A stretch of 13,432 nucleotides of DNA from Clostridia bacterium (GTDB lineage Bacteria > Bacillota > Clostridia > UBA1381): assembly GCA_008668455.1 (NCBI GenBank), contig RQCD01000009.1:1-13432 (forward strand), in the 5' to 3' direction. A program made the translations under genes and the position numbers. Below are positions 6,302 to 12,928 of the stretch, one piece after another (within the stretch, counting starts at the first letter, position 1; every line of letters starts with the position of its first letter). The notes beneath the pieces were generated by a model, which made no database searches, had not been told where the DNA came from, and worked only from the letters and a program-made list of their open reading frames with translations.

Positions 6302-7144
6302 ATGATGAAAAAGATTTCTATGATGCTATTAGCAGCTGCCTTAGGCGTGTCTATGCTGGCAGGCTGCGGTACAACAAAAACAAATACAAATACAAATGCA
6401 GACAGCTCTGCTGCTGATACTTCCTTAGAGGATATCAAGGCAAAGGGTTATTTTACGGTTGGTTTGGACGCAGACTTTGCGCCGATGGGCTTTACTGACG
6501 AGAGCGGAGAAATTGTCGGCTTTGATATTGACCTTGCAAAAAAAGCAGCTGAAAAGATGGGACTGGAAGTAAAGTTTCAGCCGATTGACTGGGATTCCAA
6601 GTCAATGGAGCTGGAGAGCAAGAATATTGACGTTATCTGGAACGGTTTCTCGATCACAGACGAGCGGAAAAAGGAAGTTCTCTTTACCGATCCGTACCTG
6701 ACCACAGGACAATCCATTGTTGTAGCAGCAGGTTCTGATATTAAGACAAAGGCGGATCTTGCAGGGAAGACAATTGCCCTGCAGGACGGCAGCACAAGCG
6801 AATCTGCTTTGAAAGCAGACGAGGCAACCTTTGCAACCATCGGCGAGGATCATCTCTCAAAATTTAAGGAAAATTCACAGGTATTAATGGAGGTTCAGTC
6901 CGGCAGAGCAGATGCGGCAGTGATTGACGAGGTATTTGTCCGTTACTACCTGGCATCTGAAAAAATGCTCGACAAGTTCACCATTTTAGACGAAGCGTTT
7001 GACGAGGAGGACTATGGTGTTGGCGGCAGACTGGCAGACAAAGCATTTATGAGCGCTTTGAACACCGCCATCAAGGAATGCAAAGAGGACGGTTCTGCTT
7101 CTGAATGTGCATTAAAATGGTTTGGCGAGGACTTATATAAATAA
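6302..7144 (+). CDS. Amino-acid ABC importer, second substrate-binding lipoprotein (family 3)
   Basis: About 280 residues. The signal peptide MMKKISMMLLAAALGVSMLAGC ends in the lipobox MLAGC, with lipidated Cys22, followed by a Thr/Asn-rich linker. The mature part is family 3: VGLDADFAPMGF, VGFDIDLAKKAA, VIWNGFSITDERKKEVLFTDPY and DLAGKTIALQDGST. It differs clearly from the binding protein at 3774, so it probably binds another amino acid. An upstream in-frame ATG at 6284 is unlikely because GGAGG (6292-6296) lies downstream of it; the ATGs at 6302 and 6305 are both well placed (5 and 8 bases from GGAGG). It is followed by a hairpin and a permease gene but no ATPase gene. Confidence 0.94.
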   Translation: MMKKISMMLLAAALGVSMLAGCGTTKTNTNTNADSSAADTSLEDIKAKGYFTVGLDADFAPMGFTDESGEIVGFDIDLAKKAAEKMGLEVKFQPIDWDSKSMELESKNIDVIWNGFSITDERKKEVLFTDPYLTTGQSIVVAAGSDIKTKADLAGKTIALQDGSTSESALKADEATFATIGEDHLSKFKENSQVLMEVQSGRADAAVIDEVFVRYYLASEKMLDKFTILDEAFDEEDYGVGGRLADKAFMSALNTAIKECKEDGSASECALKWFGEDLYK

Positions 7145-7170
7145 GTCCTTCCTATCATACTGATCAATCA

Positions 7171-7194
7171 GGCTGTACCCGGATGGGTACAGCC
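7171..7194 (+). other. Perfect 10-bp hairpin between binding protein and permease genes
   Basis: Arms ggctgtaccc (7171-7180) and gggtacagcc (7185-7194) surround loop ggat, followed by GCATTTTGCATTTT. The T-run is interrupted, so this is a partial terminator or an mRNA 3'-end stabiliser. Its position parallels the larger structure in the first importer operon. Confidence 0.7.
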
Positions 7195-7233
7195 GCATTT
7201 TGCATTTTAGAAAAAAAAGACGGAGGTTTATTT

Positions 7234-7926
7234 GTGGAAAAGCTCGAATATATTCAGGTATTAATGCCCCAGCTGTTGCAGGGGTTAAAGGTGACCATGC
7301 AGCTGTTTGTGCTGACTCTGGCACTGTCAATTCCGCTCGGTCTGATTGTGGCAATCGGACGCGTTTCGCGGATCAAGCCGCTCCAATGGCTGATCTCAGC
7401 TTATCTGTTGGTGTTCCGCGGAACTCCGCTGATGCTCCAGCTGTTTTTCTTCTATTTCGGACTTCCGTTTATCACAGTCAAAATTCCGTTTACAGAAATG
7501 GTGTTCCAAATGCCGGCGCTGGAGAGGTTCTCGGCAGCGCTTCTGGCATTTGTATTAAACTATGCGGCATACTTTGCAGAGATTTTTCGCGGCGGTATTA
7601 TCAGTGTGAATCAGGGGCAGTATGAAGCGTCTAAGGCGCTGGGATTAAAGCCGCGCCAAACCATGTGGTATGTGGTGATTCCGCAGATGCTCCGGACGGT
7701 TGTTCCGCCGGTTGCCAATGAAACCATCACCCTGGTAAAGGATACCGCGCTCGTTTCCTCTGTTGCACTGATTGATATTCTGAAAAAAGCACAGCAGGCA
7801 GTGAACCGGGACATGAACGTTACCGCCTACCTTTTAGCAGCTCTTATTTATCTCGTTATCACCATGATTCTGACGTTTGTGTTTCATAAAACTGAAAAAA
7901 GGCTTTCGATTTCACAAAACAGATAA
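7234..7926 (+). CDS. Amino-acid ABC importer, second permease
   Basis: 230 residues, with about five hydrophobic segments, RGTPLMLQ (62-69) and an EAA loop (E131-ASKALGLKPRQTM, then IPQ) typical of polar amino-acid permeases. I placed the start at GTG 7234 because GGAGG (7222-7226) is 7 bases upstream and the product then aligns with the family. A longer frame from 7183 would begin inside the preceding hairpin. It is related to the permease at 4764 but has an extra loop near residues 80-98 (TVKIPFTEMVFQMPALERF). It should pair with the lipoprotein at 6302. No ATPase gene follows: the next gene is convergent. Confidence 0.94.
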   Translation: MEKLEYIQVLMPQLLQGLKVTMQLFVLTLALSIPLGLIVAIGRVSRIKPLQWLISAYLLVFRGTPLMLQLFFFYFGLPFITVKIPFTEMVFQMPALERFSAALLAFVLNYAAYFAEIFRGGIISVNQGQYEASKALGLKPRQTMWYVVIPQMLRTVVPPVANETITLVKDTALVSSVALIDILKKAQQAVNRDMNVTAYLLAALIYLVITMILTFVFHKTEKRLSISQNR

Positions 7927-7958
7927 CAAAGCTTTTGATAAAAGCTCCGCCTGCGGGC

Positions 7959-8015
7959 GTAGGAATAAGGTAGCATTTTTGATTTTCCGTCATTGCGTTT
8001 TACGCAATTTCCTAC
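7959..8015. repeat. Nested inverted repeat downstream of the second permease
   Basis: Arms gtaggaa (7959-7965) and ttcctac (8009-8015) enclose a second inverted repeat, attgcg/cgcaat (7992-7997 and 8003-8008). Another small one, agctttt/aaaagct, lies upstream (7930-7946). No coding frame is convincing here. Confidence 0.45.
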
Positions 8016-8020
8016 AAATT

Positions 8021-8061
8021 AAAAAAGCAGACCGCATATTGAAGCTGCGGTCTGCTTTTTT
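8021..8061. terminator. Strong bidirectional terminator between permease and dacF-like gene
   Basis: A perfect 16-bp inverted repeat, aaaaaagcagaccgca (8021-8036) with its complement at 8046-8061, and a 9-base loop. It gives a T6 run in both directions and overlaps the last codon of the leftward carboxypeptidase gene. It separates two convergent transcription units. Confidence 0.9.
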
Positions 8062-9442
8062 ATCTTCCGCTATAACGAGCACGGCTGCGTTTTCTCCGGC
8101 GCTTTTTTTTACGGTTTGAACGGATAGTTAATACAAGTAAAATCAATACGGCAATGGAAATCCACAGAATCGGACTGGTGATCACCTTTACCACAATATG
8201 AATTGCGGCAAGAATATAATCCTTTTCCACATCATTGGTTGCCACTAATCCGGTTCTGCCCAGCTCCTTACCCTGATAGGTGTAGACAATTTCACCCAGG
8301 CGATCCCCCTTTTGAATCGGCGCCCGAATATTCTCAGCAAGCTGCGGCTCTGCCGTGATATTATCTGCGCTAACCTCCTTCGGGAGAAGCTTTTCAATCG
8401 TCTGCTCCGGCGTTAAGGCAACACGCGTCTGATTCTTTGCCTCGTATACCACCGAATCTGCCGCAACATCTCCGTTTGCAGCAATCTGACAGTAATGATA
8501 ATTGTTAAACACCCATTCAAACAGGTTTTTTGAATCCACAAAGGAATAAGCACAGTCCGAGGTATTCAGATTGGTTGCATTCATCACAACGCAAATAAGC
8601 TCCATATCATCCTTCGTTGCCGCAGACACCAGGCAGCTTCCTGCCTCGTCGGTAAAGCCTGTTTTAATTCCGATTGCATATTTATAGAAAAGCTTTGTAT
8701 TCCGGTAACGGCTGATCAGGTGATTGGTACTGGATAAAACACGCTCCTCCTGATACTTGTTTGTGGGCGGAATCCGGTAAAGTCCGGTGCTGACAATTTT
8801 CCGGAACATCTCATTCTGCATGGCATACCGTGCTAACACTGCCATATCCTCGGCTGTGGTATAGTGGTTATCATCATGAAAGCCGTGTGCATTTGCAAAA
8901 TGGGTATTGGTCATACCAAGCTCCGCGGCTTTCTGGTTCATCATATCCACAAAGCCAGGCAGACTGCCTGCAATGTGTACACCGATTACATTTGCCGCAT
9001 CGTTGGCAGAATACACGAGCATACCGTATAACAGCTGCTCCATAGACAGCTCCTCTCCAACCAAAATTCCCATATGGGAATGCTTAATGGTGATCGGATC
9101 AATGGCTTCATGCGTTGCCGTAACGGTATCTATCAGCGTTCCATGCTCCAATGCTAAAACCGCGGTCATAATTTTTGTAGTAGAGGCAGGATAAACCTTT
9201 TCGCTCTTATTCTTTTCAAACAAAATTTCCCCGGTTTTCCGATCCATCAAAAGCGCCGCCTGACAGTGCAGGGTCACACCGTTTGCCTCGGTGGTTTCCT
9301 TTGCCTTAAGCATCTTTTCCTTTTCTGAAAGCGTCTCCTCTGCCACCGGGCTGGGGGAGGGTGAGGAGGATGCCTTCGGCTCTGCAAAAACAGGACAAAC
9401 AAGTGTAACTGCTAAAAACAAAGAAATCAAATATCGTTTCAT
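8060..9442 (-). CDS. dacF: D-alanyl-D-alanine carboxypeptidase with C-terminal membrane anchor and basic tail
   Basis: This 460-residue secreted DD-carboxypeptidase is of the low-molecular-weight PBP5/DacF class, trimming the terminal D-Ala of peptidoglycan stem peptides outside the membrane. It has a signal peptide (to about residue 20), a Ser/Pro-rich linker, then the active-site motifs STTK (Ser87, Lys90), SAN (145-147) and KTG (260-262), a beta-rich PBP5 C-terminal domain, and a membrane helix (about residues 417-438). The tail of roughly 20 residues contains 13 Arg/Lys and would be cytoplasmic. The anchor is a full transmembrane helix rather than the amphipathic helix usual in PBP5. I chose ATG 9442 because GGAG lies 6 bases before it; ATG 9454 has no ribosome binding site. 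It is probably monocistronic. The symbol is by class, not by proven orthology. Confidence 0.93.
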   Translation of the reverse strand: MKRYLISLFLAVTLVCPVFAEPKASSSPSPSPVAEETLSEKEKMLKAKETTEANGVTLHCQAALLMDRKTGEILFEKNKSEKVYPASTTKIMTAVLALEHGTLIDTVTATHEAIDPITIKHSHMGILVGEELSMEQLLYGMLVYSANDAANVIGVHIAGSLPGFVDMMNQKAAELGMTNTHFANAHGFHDDNHYTTAEDMAVLARYAMQNEMFRKIVSTGLYRIPPTNKYQEERVLSSTNHLISRYRNTKLFYKYAIGIKTGFTDEAGSCLVSAATKDDMELICVVMNATNLNTSDCAYSFVDSKNLFEWVFNNYHYCQIAANGDVAADSVVYEAKNQTRVALTPEQTIEKLLPKEVSADNITAEPQLAENIRAPIQKGDRLGEIVYTYQGKELGRTGLVATNDVEKDYILAAIHIVVKVITSPILWISIAVLILLVLTIRSNRKKKRRRKRSRARYSGR

Positions 9443-9509
9443 AGACTGCTCCATTCTCAGTATTTGTATTTATTTTTTTATAGAATCGTAATTTTTATGT
9501 AATAATATT

Positions 9510-9538
9510 ATTATACCGGAATTTTCATACGATTGCAA
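9510..9538 (-). promoter_or_regulatory. Promoter for the dacF-like gene
   Basis: Read leftward: TTGCAA (9538-9533), a 17-base spacer, then TATAAT (9515-9510), with a leader of about 65 bases. Confidence 0.75.
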
Positions 9539-9659
9539 GTCCTTTTTAGAATATTTTCAGATTTTGACCTTTAAAAATGTAACCGAAACGTAGTCTGAAT
9601 GTTATAATATTTCACAACTCTATGATATACTTGTTTTACAAACGCAAAAAGAAAGGAAG

Positions 9660-9893
9660 ATGAAACATGAAAAAAAGATCAGTATGCTTTTATCCGCAGT
9701 AATCCTGCTTTCGCAGGCTTCTGGCGTTTTGGCAGACGGCAGCTATCCGCTATCCAATAACACCTATGTGGTGATCCGAAAGGATGAGCCGGAAAATTCA
9801 AAGGCGCGCCGCTTTGCAGACTTTATGCTCTCCCCGACAGGACAGCAATGCGTTGCCATGGCAGGGTTCGGACCGCTAAAGCCTGTTGAATAA
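9660..9893 (+). pseudogene. Remnant of a phosphate-type solute-binding protein gene (internal deletion)
   Basis: The frame gives 77 residues: a signal peptide (KKISMLLSAVILLSQASGVLA) followed within a few residues by YPLSNNTYVVIRKDEPENSK, SPTGQQ and AGFGPLKPVE. That is the typical C-terminal end of PstS-like phosphate-binding (PBP-like) proteins, normally about 250-300 residues. The substrate-binding lobes are missing, so the protein cannot bind ligand. The start region is also odd. The ribosome binding site AAAGGAAG fits ATG 9668 rather than ATG 9660, yet 9668 leads into A7 and the wrong frame; an A5 or A8 run would restore MKKISMLL or MKKKISMLL. Thus both an internal deletion and an A-tract slip are suggested. 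Alternatively it is a small secreted peptide, but the match at both ends argues for decay. No other pst genes are nearby. Confidence 0.7.
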
Positions 9894-9956
9894 ATCTCCA
9901 AAACAAGAAAAAGGACGTCAATAAAAAAGGGCTTTTAACCCCCCAAAAACAGAAAT

Positions 9957-9995
9957 CCGGATCAAGGCTTTAATGCCTTGATCCGGTAATTTTTT
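9957..9995. terminator. Bidirectional terminator
   Basis: A perfect 12-bp stem, ccggatcaaggc (9957-9968) with gccttgatccgg (9975-9986), and a 6-base loop. A T-run follows at 9990-9995. Read leftward it is followed by ATTTCTGTTTTT. It serves the end of the sugar ATPase gene (leftward) and of the remnant gene (rightward). Confidence 0.85.
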
Positions 9996-9999
9996 GCTC

Positions 10000-11112
10000 T
10001 TAGTGAAGAATTGCCAGCTCTGTGTCCTTATCGAACAGGTGGATTCTGTTGGTATCCATCATAACCTTAATGGTATCGTTTACCTTAGCAGTAGAACGCT
10101 GATTTACTCTTGCGGTAAATGCGATTCCTGCAATGGTCAGATACAGATAGGACTCTGCACCGAGCATTTCGGTTACTTCTACAAATGCATCTACAACAGA
10201 TTCCGGCTGGCTTGCAACCATAGCCTCCTCGTCGTGAATATCCTCCGGACGAATGCCCATGATTACTTCCTTACCGATATAATCCTTTAATTCCGGACGG
10301 CTTGCCTTGCCTTCCGGCAGCTTGATTGAAAGCGAGCCAAACTCTAAGTAGAGTCCGTCATCCTTCTGATCCAGCTTTGCATTCACAAAGTTCATTTGCG
10401 GACTGCCGATAAAGCCGCCGACAAATACGTTACACGGCTTTGTATAAAGGTTTGCCGGAGTATCTACCTGCTGGATGATACCGTCCTTCATAACAACGAT
10501 TCTTGTACCCATCGTCAAAGCCTCTGTCTGATCGTGCGTTACATAGATAAAGGTTGTTTGCAGTCTCTTATGGAGCTTATTGATCTCTGTTCTCATAGCA
10601 ACTCTGAGCTTTGCGTCCAGGTTTGAGAGCGGTTCGTCCATTAAGAATACCTTCGGGTCACGCACAATGGCACGGCCTAAGGCAACACGCTGTCTCTGAC
10701 CGCCGGACAAAGCCTTCGGCTTTCTGTCGAGCAGATGCTCAATATCCAGGATCTTAGCAGCCTCGGTTACACGCTTTTTAATTTCATCCTTCGGTGTCTT
10801 TCTTAATTTCAGACCGAATGCCATGTTTTCAAATACAGTCATATGTGGATAGAGCGCATAGTTCTGGAATACCATTGCGATATCTCTGTCCTTCGGTGCA
10901 ACGTCATTGACCAGCTTTCCGTCAATGTAAAGCTCACCCTCAGAAATTTCCTCAAGACCTGCGATCATACGGAGTGTGGTCGATTTTCCGCATCCTGAAG
11001 GTCCAACCAAAATGATAAACTCTTTATCTGCAATATCCAGACAGAAATCTCCAACAGCGGTTACACCGCCTGCGTATCTTTTATAAATATGTTTTAATTG
11101 CAAATCAGCCAT
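10000..11112 (-). CDS. ugpC: Sugar ABC importer ATP-binding protein, MsmX/UgpC type
   Basis: This 370-residue ATPase belongs to the carbohydrate importer (CUT1) class. Its N-terminal nucleotide-binding domain has Walker A GPSGCGKST (37-45), Q-loop Gln83 in MVFQNYALYPHMTV, signature LSGGQRQR (135-142), Walker B VFLMDEP (155-161) and switch His193 in VTHDQTEALTMG. The C-terminal regulatory (TOBE) domain of about 130 residues contains GIRPEDI. It stands alone, with no sugar-binding protein or permease gene nearby. In Gram-positive bacteria such solitary MsmX-like ATPases often power several sugar importers encoded elsewhere, and I infer that here. The ribosome binding site AGAGGAG is 11 bases upstream. 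A terminator follows the stop. Confidence 0.95.
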   Translation of the reverse strand: MADLQLKHIYKRYAGGVTAVGDFCLDIADKEFIILVGPSGCGKSTTLRMIAGLEEISEGELYIDGKLVNDVAPKDRDIAMVFQNYALYPHMTVFENMAFGLKLRKTPKDEIKKRVTEAAKILDIEHLLDRKPKALSGGQRQRVALGRAIVRDPKVFLMDEPLSNLDAKLRVAMRTEINKLHKRLQTTFIYVTHDQTEALTMGTRIVVMKDGIIQQVDTPANLYTKPCNVFVGGFIGSPQMNFVNAKLDQKDDGLYLEFGSLSIKLPEGKASRPELKDYIGKEVIMGIRPEDIHDEEAMVASQPESVVDAFVEVTEMLGAESYLYLTIAGIAFTARVNQRSTAKVNDTIKVMMDTNRIHLFDKDTELAILH

Positions 11113-11172
11113 ACTAAAAATAGCTCCTCTCTGTGTTCTTGTACTGATGTACCTAAAATTGATTACACATAT

Positions 11173-11202
11173 ATGATACCATATTTGCCGGGAAAATGTT
11201 AG
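11173..11202 (-). promoter_or_regulatory. Possible promoter for the sugar ATPase gene
   Basis: Read leftward: CTAACA (11202-11197), an 18-base spacer, then TATCAT (11178-11173), 60 bases before the start codon. The boxes match consensus moderately. I saw no clear catabolite-repression (cre) operator. Confidence 0.4.
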
Positions 11203-11322
11203 TCTCTATTTGAACAAAATTATTGAAAATTTCTTAGTAGTATTCACTAAACCCAAAAATAACACTCTGCATATTCCATAAAAACAGACTTGTTTTTTTG
11301 ATATTCTTATGTGTAATTTTGC

Positions 11323-11344
11323 AAACGGCATAAAATCGCCGTTT
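11323..11344 (+). other. Hairpin upstream of the second carboxypeptidase gene
   Basis: Arms aaacggc (11323-11329) and gccgttt (11338-11344) surround an 8-base loop and are followed by TT. It could be a weak terminator, an operator or a leader hairpin. I could not place a convincing promoter for the gene at 11401. Confidence 0.35.
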
Positions 11345-11400
11345 TTAGCATATGAGACACATAGGAGCATAAAATAAATATAGAACAGGAGTTGAAGCGT

Positions 11401-12534
11401 ATGAAAAAAATTCTATCCATTCTGATTCCGGTGATGATTCTTTTTTCGTCTTATGCTTCGGCAGAAGATCCGCTGCCGGAATTAAAGGCAAAATCTCTTA
11501 TCTTAATGGCGGCAGACACCGGACAGATTTTATACGAAAAAAATCCGGATGAACGGCTACCGATTGCAAGCGTGACCAAGGTGATGACCATGCTGCTCAC
11601 CATGGAGGCGATTGACAGCGGTAAAATTTCCGAAAATGACACGGTAACCGCAAGCGAGCGTGCCAAGAGCATGGGCGGCTCGACCATGTTTTTAGAAGCC
11701 GGGGAGCAGATCAGCGTACACGATATTCTAAAGGGAATTGCGGTTGCGTCTGCAAACGACGGCGCAGTGGCAATTGCAGAGCATCTTGCCGGGAGCGAGA
11801 CGGCATTTGTGGAGGAAATGAACAAGCGCGCCGCAGAGCTGCAAATGGAAAACACACATTTTGTGAACACAAACGGACTGGATGATGATAACCACTATTC
11901 CAGCGCCCGGGATGTTGCCATCATGTCGCGCGAGCTATTGCGGCATCCGAAAATCTTTGAATACACCACCATCTGGATGGACACCCTCCGGGACGGAAAA
12001 TTTCAGCTTGCCAACACGAATAAGCTCATCCGCTTTTACCGGGGCGCAAACGGCTTAAAAACCGGTTCAACCTCCAAGGCGCTCTGCTGTCTTTCTGCAA
12101 CGGCAGAACGGGACGGCATGCAGCTTGTGGCGGTGGTCTTAGGTGCGCCGACCTCCAAGGACCGTTTTGCGGCTGCGTCCGGGCTTTTAGACTACGGCTT
12201 TGCGAATTACCGGACGGAAAAAGCCGTCACTGCCGGAGAAAGTCTGGAATCTGTTCCGGTTGAAAAAGGGGTAAAGCCGTCGGTTTCGGTGGCGGCAAGG
12301 AAGGACTCCTTCATCCTCTTGTCCAAAAAAGAGGGAGGAGAGATTGAAAAAAAGCTTTCGCTCCCTGATGCTGCCACTGCTCCGATTACTGCCGGGTCCC
12401 CTGCCGGGACGATAGAACTCTATTTAGACGGCAGGCTGTATGAAACGGTTGAGCTTGTCTATGAGGAGGACGTTCCGAAAAAAAGCTTTGTCGCTTTTTG
12501 GGGAGAAATCCTGCGAAAACTGATTTCGTGTTAA
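11401..12534 (+). CDS. D-alanyl-D-alanine carboxypeptidase (PBP5/DacF class), second copy
   Basis: This 377-residue secreted DD-carboxypeptidase has a signal peptide (MKKILSILIPVMILFSSYASA), motifs SVTK (Ser57, Lys60), SAN (117-119) and KTG (220-222), then a shorter beta-rich C-terminal domain. It ends in FVAFWGEILRKLISC, an amphipathic helix suited to resting on the membrane surface as in classic PBP5. It is homologous to but clearly distinct from the protein at 8060-9442, which has a real transmembrane anchor. I chose ATG 11401 because ACAGGAG lies 9 bases upstream; TTG 11392 follows that site directly. It is probably expressed alone; no terminator hairpin is visible after the stop. Confidence 0.94.
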   Translation: MKKILSILIPVMILFSSYASAEDPLPELKAKSLILMAADTGQILYEKNPDERLPIASVTKVMTMLLTMEAIDSGKISENDTVTASERAKSMGGSTMFLEAGEQISVHDILKGIAVASANDGAVAIAEHLAGSETAFVEEMNKRAAELQMENTHFVNTNGLDDDNHYSSARDVAIMSRELLRHPKIFEYTTIWMDTLRDGKFQLANTNKLIRFYRGANGLKTGSTSKALCCLSATAERDGMQLVAVVLGAPTSKDRFAAASGLLDYGFANYRTEKAVTAGESLESVPVEKGVKPSVSVAARKDSFILLSKKEGGEIEKKLSLPDAATAPITAGSPAGTIELYLDGRLYETVELVYEEDVPKKSFVAFWGEILRKLISC

Positions 12535-12565
12535 AAAAAATTTTGGAAATAGCGAAAAACAATAC

Positions 12566-12594
12566 TTGACATCCTAAAAAAAGTGTGGTATGAT
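12566..12594 (+). promoter_or_regulatory. Promoter for the T-box leader and XRE-cupin gene
   Basis: TTGACA (12566-12571), a 17-base spacer, then TATGAT (12589-12594). Transcription should start near 12601, just before the T-box stem I. Confidence 0.85.
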
Positions 12595-12600
12595 GATAAC

Positions 12601-12888
12601 AGAAAAACAAAATATCATTCATAAAGGCTATGATGAAGACGGTCAGGATACGGAGTTTGGAGAGAGTTGGCGTTTGGGGCGAGCCAAGAACAAAGATCCT
12701 AAGGGCTTATCACTTCTGAGCCGGAACGCTGAACGGTTTCTATTAGGTGTTCCCGTGTAGTTGCTGCGTGAAAGCAAAGGACTTGATGGAGTCTGTGAGG
12801 GGCATTTTTAATGCAATTTGAGTGGTACCGCGGGTAAGAATTTTACTCGTCTCAAAGGAAAATGATTCTTTTGAGACGAGTTTTTTGT
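12601..12888 (+). ncRNA. T-box riboswitch, specifier probably ATC (Ile)
   Basis: The leader carries the T-box core agtggtaccgcgggt (12821-12835), with the TGGT bulge (12823-12826) that pairs with the tRNA acceptor end, followed by a terminator. Stem I can be drawn: base GGCT/AGCC (12626-12629 with 12719-12722), a K-turn (ATGA...TGA), helix GAAG/CTTC (12635-12638 with 12713-12716), a specifier loop (12639-12644 and 12701-12712), helix AGGAT/ATCCT (12645-12649 with 12696-12700), the GAGAGAG motif, and a distal hairpin TTGGC/GCCAA with loop GTTTGGGGCGA. By analogy with the glyQS-type arrangement, the codon directly before the loop-closing A is ATC (12709-12711), an isoleucine codon. The T of TGGT fits discriminator A of tRNA-Ile. 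Uncharged tRNA should favour read-through into the gene at 12929. Confidence 0.92.
12845..12886 (+). terminator. Regulated terminator of the T-box
   Basis: A perfect 12-bp stem, actcgtctcaaa (12845-12856) with tttgagacgagt (12870-12881), and a T6 run (12881-12886). It would compete with the antiterminator built from the T-box sequence just upstream. Confidence 0.9.
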
Positions 12889-12928
12889 CGCAAAAGAATA
12901 CATCATCATGAAACAGGAGGAAATAATC

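Noticed and set aside
7200..7625. 141-codon plus-strand frame overlapping the second permease
   Set aside because: It is an out-of-frame shadow; the permease frame has the membrane segments, EAA loop and GGAGG-supported start.
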